A stretch of DNA of 43,340 bases, taken from JBFMGS01 sp040752635 (lineage in GTDB: Bacteria; Bacillota; SHA-98; UBA4971). Each line of letters begins with the position of its first letter. Position 1 is the first letter of the stretch. The translations under genes and the position numbers were made by a program. Shown piece after piece: positions 32,544-40,272 of the stretch. A model generated the notes under the pieces. The model searched no databases. It was not told where the DNA came from and saw only the letters and a list, made by a program, of their open reading frames with translations. The stretch covers positions 1-43,340 of the forward strand of contig JBFMGS010000014.1 of assembly GCA_040752635.1 (NCBI GenBank). Reading direction: 5' to 3'.

Positions 32544-33416
32544 ATGGGTATCTTCGCAGGTGAACACACGAGAGTGGTCGTCCAGGGAATAACCGGGAGG
32601 GAAGGCAAGTTTCATGCCTTCCGAATGCGGGAGTACGGCACGGAAGTGGTTGCAGGAGTCACCCCCGGGCGCGGTGGCGCCGATGTTGACGGGATCCCGG
32701 TTTTCGACACGGTGGCGGAGGCAGTGGATAGGACAGGGGCGAACGCTTCTTGCGTGTTCGTCCCGCCCGGCGCGGGGGCGGATGCCGTGGCCGAAGCCCT
32801 GGCAGCGGGGCTGGACCTTGTAGTCTGCATAACAGAGGGGATCCCGACCCTGGATGTCATGAGCGTTCTTGACACAGCGAAGGTCAGGGCGTGGAGGGGC
32901 CGGGTCATCGGTCCGAATTGCCCCGGGATTGTGACCTGCGGGAAGGCCCTCATAGGGATAATGCCGGGGCGCATTTTCAAGCCCGGCCCTGTAGGGCTCG
33001 TGTCTAGGAGCGGGACCCTCACCTATGAAGTGGTGAACATGCTGACATCAAGAGGCATCGGGCAGTCTACATGCATCGGCGTGGGCGGCGACCCGATAGT
33101 CGGCACGAACTTTGCGGACTGCCTCGCAGAGTTCGAGAGGGACCCGGAGACTGAGGCCATCGTGCTCATTGGCGAGATTGGCGGCCAGGACGAGGAAGAT
33201 GCCGCGGCGTTCATCCGCACCATGACAAAACCTGTTATCGCGTTTGTCTCGGGGCGAACGGCTCCTCCTGGCAAACGCATGGGTCATGCGGGCGCCATAG
33301 TCTCAGGCTCGATGGGAACCGCCGAATCGAAGGTGAAAGCGTTCCGCGAGGCAGGCGTGCCCGTTGCAGAAAGTATCTCGGAGATCGCAGACCTCGTTGC
33401 TGGGGTTCTGAGATGA
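32544..33416 (+). CDS. sucD: Succinyl-CoA synthetase alpha subunit (290 aa)
   Basis: This is the CoA-binding and phosphohistidine subunit. It shows the CoA fold opening VVVQGITGREGKFHAFRMREYG, VIGPNCPGIVTCGKALIGIMP, GLVSRSGTLTYEVVNML, GVGGDPIVGTNFADCL, and the active-site GKRMGHAGAIVSGSMGTAESK in which the His of GHAGAI is phosphorylated. Length matches the family. It is the last gene of the operon; a strong inverted repeat follows 16 nt after the stop. Confidence 0.94.
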   Translation: MGIFAGEHTRVVVQGITGREGKFHAFRMREYGTEVVAGVTPGRGGADVDGIPVFDTVAEAVDRTGANASCVFVPPGAGADAVAEALAAGLDLVVCITEGIPTLDVMSVLDTAKVRAWRGRVIGPNCPGIVTCGKALIGIMPGRIFKPGPVGLVSRSGTLTYEVVNMLTSRGIGQSTCIGVGGDPIVGTNFADCLAEFERDPETEAIVLIGEIGGQDEEDAAAFIRTMTKPVIAFVSGRTAPPGKRMGHAGAIVSGSMGTAESKVKAFREAGVPVAESISEIADLVAGVLR

Positions 33417-33431
33417 CTCACACCCACTCAT

Positions 33432-33468
33432 GCAGGGGCGGTCACCATGGAAGAGTGCCCGCCCCTGC
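33432..33468. terminator. Perfect 10-bp inverted repeat ending the hdr-frd-kor-suc operon
   Basis: GCAGGGGCGG (33432-33441) and CCGCCCCTGC (33459-33468) flank a 17-nt loop. It lies between sucD and the convergent gene at 33514, so it may act in both directions. There is no T-run. Confidence 0.6.
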
Positions 33469-33513
33469 TGATTACCGTGGCAAGCCGGGTGGTGTTGCTG
33501 CATCGGTCATTAT

Positions 33514-34200
33514 CTACTCTTGCGGCTTGTCAGGTGAGTGCATCTGATCGTGCTCTGACTCCTTCAGGAATTGCGCGACGATGTTGGCGATGAACTTCTG
33601 AAACTGGGACGTCTTTGCGAGATCGAGCAGGAGCGCGAGGGACCCGCCAGGGATCGGGACGATTCCAGTCTGTCGGATATCCGGGCTAGCCTCCAGCGAT
33701 GCCTTAACCATGGCGCCAATCTGCGAAATCGCCCCCGCTGCCTCGTCTGCATATTGCAAAGACGTTTGAACCTTGTCCAGCGTGGCGTTGACGCTACCAT
33801 CAAGGATTGCCCCACGGAGCGCGGATTTTGCACGGGCGGCGAGACTGGGGCGAGATCCAGCCTCCTGCGCAGGAGCTGGGCCTGGATCCCGCGCCGGAGG
33901 AGCCTCGGGTGTCGGTGTGGCTCCGGGATTATCGGACGACTCGCGTGATGTGTGTTTGCCCTGGCCACCAAAACTCACGAGGTGCCCGGGGCGGGCTTTC
34001 TCTGCAGTAGGTGCCTTCTCCGGGTCGGGGGCAGCCCGCGCTGCCTCGATGGCGTCGAGCCTCGCCGTTACTTTGCCGTAGGAGTCCTCAAGCCGCCTGA
34101 GGTTTCGTTCGAGTCTTTGCATTATCAGGTTTTGCTGGCCTATCGCCTCTTGAATTGCCTGGAGCTCTCGACGGGCGTCTCTGGCATCCTGAACCTCCAT
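33514..34200 (-). CDS. Unknown protein with N-terminal coiled coil and C-terminal helical region (228 aa)
   Basis: I do not recognise this gene. From ATG 34200 (GGGGTGG about 6 nt upstream) it starts with a charged heptad-like helix (about 1-55, DARDARRELQAIQEAIGQQN and onward). A disordered Pro/Ala/Glu-rich linker (about 55-130) follows, then a C-terminal region of about 95 residues predicted helical with SLQYADEAAGAISQIGAMVK and a hydrophobic stretch SLALLLDLAKTSQFQKFIAN. There is no signal peptide. It is transcribed divergently from the small-protein cluster at 34443-35791 and convergently to sucD. The pattern suggests a scaffold or assembly protein; that is only a guess. Confidence 0.65.
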   Translation of the reverse strand: MEVQDARDARRELQAIQEAIGQQNLIMQRLERNLRRLEDSYGKVTARLDAIEAARAAPDPEKAPTAEKARPGHLVSFGGQGKHTSRESSDNPGATPTPEAPPARDPGPAPAQEAGSRPSLAARAKSALRGAILDGSVNATLDKVQTSLQYADEAAGAISQIGAMVKASLEASPDIRQTGIVPIPGGSLALLLDLAKTSQFQKFIANIVAQFLKESEHDQMHSPDKPQE

Positions 34201-34442
34201 GGAAACCACCCCACTAACTGGTCCGCGGCTTGCGAGCCTCGTGTAGATTAGCACTACATTATATGAGCCTTATCGGCGACTTTGTGCGAGGCCGGGAGAA
34301 CCTGCCGGATCTTCATGTCCTGGTTTCTCACCAAGGGGGTGAGACCTGAATACGATCTATCAGGGCACGACCGACGCCACTGCGAGGACTCTCTGGCGCA
34401 CGGTTACACCCGTGAGTATGGAAAGGTGGGTTTTTAGCACGC

Positions 34443-34805
34443 ATGGCGGACGAACTCGAAATGCTCACTTCAAAAGTCAGGGAGAGACTCGAGCGGGGCG
34501 AGGGCGACTCCCTTGCAGACATTCTGCGTGACCTCGGTGTCTCGCCAGAGAACCGAGAGCGGTTGCAAGGTCTTCTCAGCGGGTTAGGGTATGGCCCTTC
34601 CCAGTTGTCCGATGTAGCGCATATGGCAAGGATCGCAGAGGGCTTTCTGTCATCGATGCCTTCAGAAATGCGTAAACAGCTTGCCTGCATGGTGTCGCAG
34701 GTGGTGGCGGATATGAACGGAGGCAACTTGCCTCCGGAGGTTGCGGGGTTTCTGTCCACCCTCGGTGGCGAGAATAGTGGCGGCTCCTCGGGCGACAAAG
34801 CTTAG
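34443..34805 (+). CDS. Unknown small helical protein (120 aa)
   Basis: I do not recognise this gene. The protein is acidic, mostly helical and soluble, with a run of amphipathic helices (LTSKVRERLERGEGDSLADI, VSPENRERLQGLLSGLGYG, LPPEVAGFLSTLGG) and a Gly/Ser tail. A GGAAAGGTGGG site lies 12 nt before ATG 34443. It opens a plus-strand run of small genes that ends with the three microproteins. It may be a cytoplasmic partner of the small membrane proteins; there is no direct evidence. Confidence 0.6.
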   Translation: MADELEMLTSKVRERLERGEGDSLADILRDLGVSPENRERLQGLLSGLGYGPSQLSDVAHMARIAEGFLSSMPSEMRKQLACMVSQVVADMNGGNLPPEVAGFLSTLGGENSGGSSGDKA

Positions 34806-34859
34806 AGGGCGGGCTCAATGACCGGGCGGTGGTCGCCCTCAAAAGGGGGTGACCTTAGA

Positions 34860-35087
34860 ATGAAGCTGGAGATGTATTTGGGACGTCTGGCCCGGCGGCA
34901 GCCGGTTTCGTTAAGTCTTGTGATCAAGATTCTCGATCTCGTCGGTACTCTGCTGTTCCTGATAAGCGCGATCCTTGCTCTTGCAGTGCCAGATGATGTT
35001 CCCCCGGTGCCGGGCTCGGAACAGGGTACGCCGAAGGGCGTTTCTCAGAATGCCGTCCACTGTGGAGACGGTGCCAGTAATGCGTAG
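34860..35087 (+). CDS. Unknown small single-pass membrane protein (75 aa)
   Basis: I do not recognise this gene. The N-terminus is basic (YLGRLARRQPVSLS), followed by one hydrophobic helix (about 19-42, LVIKILDLVGTLLFLISAIL) and a hydrophilic Pro/Gly tail with one Cys. Such charge placement favours N-in, C-out. ATG 34860 follows AAGGGGGTGA at about 8-10 nt; the frame is open from 34818. It lies 54 nt after the helical protein gene and 216 nt before the first microprotein. Confidence 0.55.
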   Translation: MKLEMYLGRLARRQPVSLSLVIKILDLVGTLLFLISAILALAVPDDVPPVPGSEQGTPKGVSQNAVHCGDGASNA

Positions 35088-35303
35088 GGCAAGTAGTTCG
35101 ACGCTTGCGTGAGGTTACACGGCGCCGGGACAGGGGAACGCCGAAGAGGCGGGCCGAGGAGCAAGGCGGAGTCAGACTCCATATTATAGTATCGGCATGG
35201 ATGTCTTGCGATGGCGTCGTTGGTGGCCAGGAACTACGGGTATCACGGGATCAGGTTGCTCATACAACACCCCTGCCCCTGAAGACGAAAGGAGGTATGA
35301 CAG

Positions 35304-35408
35304 GTGACGCAAGAGATTGAGTTCTGGTGGATCATCGTACTGCTGTTTGTCTTGCTTATCCCGTTGTTCTTGATCTTCTTCTTCCCGTGCGCGGCCAAGG
35401 GCGCCTGA
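35304..35408 (+). CDS. Membrane microprotein 1 (34 aa), tandem family
   Basis: A 34-residue protein begins MTQEIEFWWIIVLLFVLLIP, continues with a Phe-rich hydrophobic stretch and ends CAAKGA. One membrane helix fills almost the whole chain, with an acidic start and a basic end, so N-out/C-in is expected. GTG 35304 has a near-perfect AAAGGAGG 8 nt upstream, strong evidence that it is translated. It is paralogous to the two following genes (shared Q-[EQ]-x-[EQ]-x-W-W start and LL-x-P-x-L core). The family is not one I recognise; it differs from the Gly/Tyr-rich YjcZ sporulation peptides. Confidence 0.72.
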   Translation: MTQEIEFWWIIVLLFVLLIPLFLIFFFPCAAKGA

Positions 35409-35531
35409 ACACACTTCGGGTACTCACCATGAACGATTCGGGATGTACGCACCGTCCGGGCTGAAGTACGGAACGGGAAACCGACCCGACAGTGCCGTAT
35501 CCTATAACGGACCAGGAAAGGAGGTCTCCGC

Positions 35532-35639
35532 ATGACACAGGAAGTCCAATTCTGGTGGATCATCATACTGCTGTTCGTGTTGCTTATTCCGCTGTTCATA
35601 ATCATCTTCCCGATCTTCCCGTGGAGCAAGAACGCGTAA
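35532..35639 (+). CDS. Membrane microprotein 2 (35 aa), tandem family
   Basis: This protein begins MTQEVQFWWIIILLFVLLIP and ends FPWSKNA. It is the closest copy of microprotein 1: 17 of the first 20 residues are identical or nearly so, with many synonymous base changes, which argues for selection on the protein. ATG 35532 has AAAGGAGG 7 nt upstream. The 123-nt spacer from copy 1 is long enough for its own promoter, though none is evident. Confidence 0.75.
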   Translation: MTQEVQFWWIIILLFVLLIPLFIIIFPIFPWSKNA

Positions 35640-35677
35640 TGCCTGGAGCGAGTCGAGCGACACGGGAGGACTAGAAG

Positions 35678-35791
35678 ATGGTCCAGCAACTTGAAAACTG
35701 GTGGCTAGTGGTGTTTCTCTTCATCCTGTTGCTACCCCAGCTCGTTGCGTTCTCCGCGGCGCTCGCTTCCAGCTACGCCCGAGGAGCGTAA
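35678..35791 (+). CDS. Membrane microprotein 3 (37 aa), tandem family
   Basis: This is the diverged third copy: it begins MVQQLENWWLVVFLFILLLP and ends SYARGA. The Gln-acidic-Trp-Trp start, the Pro at residue 20 and the basic residue near the C-terminus are kept, while the second half of the helix is Ala/Ser-rich rather than Phe/Ile-rich. ATG 35678 has GGGAGG 8 nt upstream and lies 38 nt after copy 2. A 9-bp stem follows at 35822-35851. Confidence 0.72.
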   Translation: MVQQLENWWLVVFLFILLLPQLVAFSAALASSYARGA

Positions 35792-35821
35792 CCTGGCTAC
35801 CAACTCACAGCCTCCTCGCAC

Positions 35822-35851
35822 GAAGGGCCCTGGCCGACCCCGGGGCCCTTC
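35822..35851 (+). terminator. Perfect 9-bp stem after the microprotein cluster
   Basis: GAAGGGCCC (35822-35830) pairs with GGGCCCTTC (35843-35851), with a 12-nt loop. It lies 31 nt after the last microprotein stop. There is no T-run. Confidence 0.5.
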
Positions 35852-35956
35852 AGCGTTGACTTGGGCGACTTGGGCAGCCTTCTGACTCACAGAACTTCCG
35901 GGCCACGAATATCATTTAACATCACCAGGGTTGCCATATAAGGAGGACTTCCGCAA

Positions 35957-37126
35957 ATGCTCCCGATCTATGGCATCTACCTTATGGCAGTTGCCGCTCT
36001 TGCCCGCAAAGCGCTGGGCCTGACCGGCCGCCCGGCCGTCCGAAAGATCGTCCTTTTCGACCCCAGTGTGGGACCTGACCGCCTCCACTCAATAGTGGAA
36101 GCCTGCGGAGGACGTTTGAAGAAAGCGTTGCCACTCATAAACGGGGCTGCTTGTGTATTCCCTGGAGAGGAACAGGCAATCAGCTTGCTTGCGCGGGCCG
36201 GCGAGGTGAAGTGGGTCGAGGATGACTTCATGGTCTCCATTGTTAAGGAGCGTTTCGTTCGCCCGAGACCGAAGCCGCGCCAGCAGAGCATGCCCTGGGG
36301 CGTCAAGAGGATTCTGGCCCCTGGGTGTTGGGACCGAACCACGGGGAAGGGCGTTCGCGTGGCCGTGCTCGATACCGGGATTGACATGAACCATCCTGAC
36401 CTCAAAAGCAACGTGCGGGGCGGGTACGACACCATCAACGAGAGGCCTGATCCAACAGACGACAACGGTCACGGCACACACGTCGCCGGCACCATCGCGG
36501 CCTTGAACAACGGTTTCGGCGTGGTAGGCGTTGCCCCCGAGGCGAGCATTTATGCGGTGAAGGCGTTTGATTCGAGGGGGCAAGGTCAGGTGTCAGATAT
36601 CGTACAGGGCGTGGAGTGGTGCGTGCAACAGAAAGTGAACATCATCAACATGAGCTTCGGGACCCGCGAGTCCAGCAAAGCCTTAACACTGGCTATGGAG
36701 AAAGCGGCTGCTGCAGGCATCATAATGGTCGCCGCCGCGGGCAACGAGGGCAGACAAGACAGCGTCCTCTACCCGGGGCGCGATCCAAACGTGATGGCGG
36801 TAGCAGCTACGACGCCGGACGACAGGATAGCTTCGTTCAGCAGCTCCGGCCGGGAAGTAGCTATCTCTGCGCCGGGGGAAGACGTCCCCTCCACCTACAA
36901 GGGATCGACCTACAAGACCACAAGCGGAACCTCAATGGCATGCCCTCACGTATCGGGCGTTGCTGCGTTGATCCTTTCCGCAGTTCCAACGCTCACGAGG
37001 GATGAGGTGCGCAAGGCCATTTGCGGGACTGCCATAAGGCTGTCGGGGTTCAGCGCTGAGCAGCAGGGCGCCGGCCTCGTTAGCGCCCAGGCCGCGTTGC
37101 GGGCGGCACTGCAACTTGCACGTTAG
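35957..37126 (+). CDS. Subtilisin-family (S8) serine protease with inhibitor-like prodomain (389 aa)
   Basis: The catalytic triad is complete: D139 in VAVLDTGID, H172 in NGHGTHVAGT and S326 in GTSMACPHVSG; N263 in AAGNEG forms the oxyanion hole. Residues about 28-100 (VRKIVLFDPSVGPDRLHSIV through WVEDDFMVSI) fit an I9-type inhibitor/chaperone prodomain, so the enzyme is made as a zymogen. The N-terminus has a short hydrophobic stretch (YGIYLMAVAALARKAL) that is a weak secretion signal at best, so location is uncertain. AGGAGG lies 10 nt before the ATG. It is followed 41 nt later by a trypsin-like protease gene and preceded by the microprotein genes. Confidence 0.92.
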   Translation: MLPIYGIYLMAVAALARKALGLTGRPAVRKIVLFDPSVGPDRLHSIVEACGGRLKKALPLINGAACVFPGEEQAISLLARAGEVKWVEDDFMVSIVKERFVRPRPKPRQQSMPWGVKRILAPGCWDRTTGKGVRVAVLDTGIDMNHPDLKSNVRGGYDTINERPDPTDDNGHGTHVAGTIAALNNGFGVVGVAPEASIYAVKAFDSRGQGQVSDIVQGVEWCVQQKVNIINMSFGTRESSKALTLAMEKAAAAGIIMVAAAGNEGRQDSVLYPGRDPNVMAVAATTPDDRIASFSSSGREVAISAPGEDVPSTYKGSTYKTTSGTSMACPHVSGVAALILSAVPTLTRDEVRKAICGTAIRLSGFSAEQQGAGLVSAQAALRAALQLAR

Positions 37127-37167
37127 GTTACCGCTCTCTCATCCTTGCACGCCGGAGGCGATGTCAT

Positions 37168-38196
37168 ATGGCAGAGATCTCCCGGATCCTCAGGGATGCC
37201 GCCTCGCGTTTCCTGAGCCTCGAAAACGTGGTCGGGGTGGGCAGGGGGTATAAGATGCGGAGCGGCCTGAGGACCTCGGAAGAGTGCGTCGTCGTGCTGG
37301 TGAAGAGGAAACTTCCCCAAAGCGTCCTGTCCACCCAGGAAGTTGTGCCGCACGCGGTCCACGGTGTGCCCACTGACGTGGTCGAGGTTGGAGAGCTCAG
37401 GTTTCTCGCGGACAGGAAAGGACGGCTGCGACCCGCGCGGCCGGGCGTGAGCATAGGGCATGGCAAGATCACAGCGGGTACCTTCGGAGCGGTAGTATGG
37501 GACAAAAAAACCGGGGAGCCATTCATTCTGTCCAACAACCACGTGCTTGCAAACGCCACCTCCGGGCGCGACGGCAGGGCAAAGCAGGGCGATCCTATTC
37601 TCCAACCCGGGGTGGTCGATGGCGGCACAATAGAGCGTGACCAAATCGCCGTGCTGGACAGGTTCGTGCCGATTCACATGTTCGGAAGAGTGCCCCCGTG
37701 CCTGGCGTCCAGGTCGGTTGAGCGGGCCATGAACAACTGGCTCCGCTTGACGGGGACGCCTGCCAGGGTGGAGATCGTCACAAGGCCTTTGTTCGGCCGA
37801 GCGAACATCGTGGACGTCGCCCTCGCAAGACCGTTGAATCCCCGCCTCATCGAGCCCGGTATACTTGCGCTCGGGTATGTCCGGGGGACAACCGATCCCA
37901 AGCTCGGGATGGGTGTGAAAAAGAGCGGGCGTACAACAGGAGTAACAGAGGGCGAGATAACCGTGGTCGATGCCACAGTTACGGTGGTTTACGCGGGTAA
38001 CACTACCGCGACTTTCAGGGACCAGTTCCTGACCGGCCCGATGGCCGACGGTGGGGATTCCGGCTCACTCCTCGTGGACGGCGAGATGCGTGCCGTTGGG
38101 CTCCTCTTTGCAGGTTCCGACAAATCCACCATATATAATAGGATAACAAACGTCCTCGAGGCGCTCGACGTCAGTCTTGAACGGGCGGCAACCTAG
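37168..38196 (+). CDS. Trypsin-like (S1-fold) serine protease without signal peptide (342 aa)
   Basis: A chymotrypsin-fold protease with a readable triad: H125 in ILSNNHVLAN, D216 in NIVDVALAR and S298 in ADGGDSGSLLVDG. About 95 residues precede the protease fold and contain a small region with VVGVGRGYKMRSG and CVVVLVKRKLP, a beta-rich N-terminal domain seen in related bacterial S1 proteins. There is no signal peptide, so it is probably cytoplasmic or exported by another route. GGAGG lies 10 nt before the ATG. It is probably co-transcribed with the subtilisin-like gene. The substrate is unknown; mutual activation of the two proteases or processing of a nearby small protein is possible. Confidence 0.85.
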   Translation: MAEISRILRDAASRFLSLENVVGVGRGYKMRSGLRTSEECVVVLVKRKLPQSVLSTQEVVPHAVHGVPTDVVEVGELRFLADRKGRLRPARPGVSIGHGKITAGTFGAVVWDKKTGEPFILSNNHVLANATSGRDGRAKQGDPILQPGVVDGGTIERDQIAVLDRFVPIHMFGRVPPCLASRSVERAMNNWLRLTGTPARVEIVTRPLFGRANIVDVALARPLNPRLIEPGILALGYVRGTTDPKLGMGVKKSGRTTGVTEGEITVVDATVTVVYAGNTTATFRDQFLTGPMADGGDSGSLLVDGEMRAVGLLFAGSDKSTIYNRITNVLEALDVSLERAAT

Positions 38197-38301
38197 AAAT
38201 TGATGGGTTGCGAGGAAGCAGGAAAACGACGTCGTGCGACGAAAACTCACATGGTAGGACACGGTCGGGTTACCTGCTTGCCAGGGAGGTGGGCAAACGG
38301 T

Positions 38302-38865
38302 ATGAAGACGGTGGCTATCGCTGTGATGAGCTACATTATAGGGTCTATTCCTTTTGCCTACATCACGGCGAGGCTCTTCAAAGGCATTGACATACGCAAG
38401 GTTGGGTCGAGGAACGTAGGCACGACCAATGTGCTGAAGTCTGCAGGGATCCTCCCGGGCCTCCTTACCGCTATTGCCGACTGCTGCAAAGGGATCGGCG
38501 CTGTCTTGCTTGCGCGAAGTACCGCCCCGGAGTTGCCGTGGGTAGCTTTTGTGGCGGGCCTCTTTGCCGTGGTCGGGCACAACTGGCCGGTCTGGCTTGG
38601 CTTCCACGGCGGAGGCGGCCTTGCGACGTGCCTGGGGACTCTTTTCGTGCTCTCGGCGGCTTCAGTGTTCTACCTGTTGAGCCTGTGGGGCGCGTCGTTC
38701 GTATTGACCCGGCACAAGTACGCCAGCTCAATCATGGGCTGTCTGTCGCTCCCGGTGTTTCTTGGAATATACGAGCAGTCCTGGGCGTACTTTACCTTTG
38801 GGCTCGGTATGGGCGTGCTGCTCGGCGCCAAGCAGGTGGTCGCATGGGCGAGGTACGGGAGGTAG
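38302..38865 (+). CDS. plsY: PlsY-like acyl phosphate:glycerol-3-phosphate acyltransferase, divergent (187 aa)
   Basis: This polytopic membrane protein has the PlsY layout: a GSIPFAYI start, motif 1 SRNVGTTNVLKS, and motif 2 GHNWPVWLGFHGGGGLATCLG, over about five helices. In phospholipid synthesis PlsY puts the first acyl chain on glycerol 3-phosphate. Motif 2 normally reads GGKGVAT; here the Lys is replaced by Gly, so activity or substrate may differ, and a second normal plsY may exist elsewhere. ATG 38302 has GGGAGGTGG about 10 nt upstream; the open frame from 38200 overshoots. It stands alone, without gpsA or plsX nearby. Confidence 0.82.
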   Translation: MKTVAIAVMSYIIGSIPFAYITARLFKGIDIRKVGSRNVGTTNVLKSAGILPGLLTAIADCCKGIGAVLLARSTAPELPWVAFVAGLFAVVGHNWPVWLGFHGGGGLATCLGTLFVLSAASVFYLLSLWGASFVLTRHKYASSIMGCLSLPVFLGIYEQSWAYFTFGLGMGVLLGAKQVVAWARYGR

Positions 38866-39084
38866 GCTTCAGGGCCCTGTACGGACGCAAATGGGGCCAC
38901 AAGCATATCATCCTCGTGCCGCGGCCTGGTAATTTACAGCTTCGATGTTCCTCGCCTATAGTCCTATAGTTACGTATAAACAGAGAGACACCGGTAGCCC
39001 CGGCCCCGGCTGGGGCTGGACCTTCCGGGAGCACCGAGGCCCGGGCCCCGTTGCTCCCGTTATCTTTGTTCAGGAGGGGTAACC

Positions 39085-40203
39085 GTGCCTAGCAAGGTGT
39101 ACTTCACCAACATGCGCACAAAGAGCGGGCTCTCATTGGTGGACAAGGTGGGCGCCTTGTTCGACGCGGCAGGCTTTGGAAAGCTGCTCTCAAAGGACGA
39201 CCTCGTGGCCATCAAGCTTCACGTAGGCGAGCCGGGCAATCTCGCGTATATCCAGTCGCCGCTGGTACGGCGAGTCGTTGACAAGGTGAAAGAGGCGGGC
39301 GCCAGGCCTTTCCTGACAGACGCCAACACGCTCTATGTCGGTAGACGCGCCAACGCCGTGGACCACACGATCTCCGCATTGGAAAACGGCTTCTCCTACG
39401 CCACGGTCGGCGCGCCGTTCATCGTGGCTGACGGCCTTATGGGCCACGAGCACGTGAAGGTGTCCATTGATGGGGTGCGGCTCAAAGAAGTTCGGATAGG
39501 AGCGGCGATCGCTCAGGCTGACGCCCTGATAGCGCTCTCCCACTTCAAGGGCCACGAGGCTACAGGGTTTGGCGGAGCGCTTAAGAACCTTGGGATGGGC
39601 TGTGCCAGCCGCAGTGGGAAGCAGGAGCAGCACTCGGACCTCAGGCCGAGTGTTCGCGCGGGAAAATGCACCGGGTGCGGAAGGTGTGCCAAATGGTGCC
39701 CCACCGGCGCGCTCGCCGTCGGGGAGGATCGGCGGGCCCGGATAGACGAGAACCTGTGCATCGGGTGCGCTGAGTGCACCATAACGTGTAACAACAGGGC
39801 AATCAAGATCCAGTGGGAGGAAGGCCAGGAGGGGAGCCTCCAGGAGAAGATGGCCGAGTATGCGCTGGGCGTGGTGAAGCCAAAGGAAGGGAAGTGCGGG
39901 TTCATCAATTTCGTGATGAATGTGTCACCCCAGTGCGACTGCTACGCCTGGAACGACGCACCCATTGTGCCGAACCTCGGCATCCTGGCTTCAGTGGACC
40001 CGGTCGCTCTGGATGCAGCGTGTGTAGACCTGGTCAATGGTGCCCCTGCGCTACCTAACTCCGAAATCGCGCATGCGGGCCACAAAACAGACAAGCTCGC
40101 CGCCCTTTATCCGGACGTGGACTGGACCGTTCAGCTAAGACACGGAGAGAGAATCGGGCTCGGAGTGCGCGATTACGTCCTCGTGAATGTGGCTATGGCG
40201 TAA
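39085..40203 (+). CDS. DUF362 domain protein with a two-cluster ferredoxin insert (372 aa)
   Basis: The DUF362 domain (about 1-185 and 245-372) is split by a ferredoxin domain with CTGCGRCAKWCPTGAL and CIGCAECTITCNNRAI (about 193-230). Marks such as VAIKLHVGEPGN, DANTLYVGRR and LSHFKGHEATGFGGALKNLGMG are typical. Members are common in anaerobes and are presumed redox or metal-handling proteins; none has a settled function. GTG 39085 has AGGAGGGG about 5-8 nt upstream. It has a 219-nt upstream spacer and a 69-nt gap to the kinase that follows, with no obvious functional tie to either. Confidence 0.88.
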   Translation: MPSKVYFTNMRTKSGLSLVDKVGALFDAAGFGKLLSKDDLVAIKLHVGEPGNLAYIQSPLVRRVVDKVKEAGARPFLTDANTLYVGRRANAVDHTISALENGFSYATVGAPFIVADGLMGHEHVKVSIDGVRLKEVRIGAAIAQADALIALSHFKGHEATGFGGALKNLGMGCASRSGKQEQHSDLRPSVRAGKCTGCGRCAKWCPTGALAVGEDRRARIDENLCIGCAECTITCNNRAIKIQWEEGQEGSLQEKMAEYALGVVKPKEGKCGFINFVMNVSPQCDCYAWNDAPIVPNLGILASVDPVALDAACVDLVNGAPALPNSEIAHAGHKTDKLAALYPDVDWTVQLRHGERIGLGVRDYVLVNVAMA

Positions 40204-40272
40204 ACCTAAATGCGCTCGACGAGGAAACACTAATACTGCGTGCAGAGGCTGTGGTTCCAAGGAGGCGAGGGC

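Noticed and set aside
34316..34438. 41-codon frame before the small helical protein
   Set aside because: No ribosome site at usable distance and no recognisable composition.
35197..35307. 36-codon frame just before microprotein 1, overlapping its start by GTGA
   Set aside because: It has no ribosome site, no membrane helix and no resemblance to the tandem family; the overlap is probably chance.
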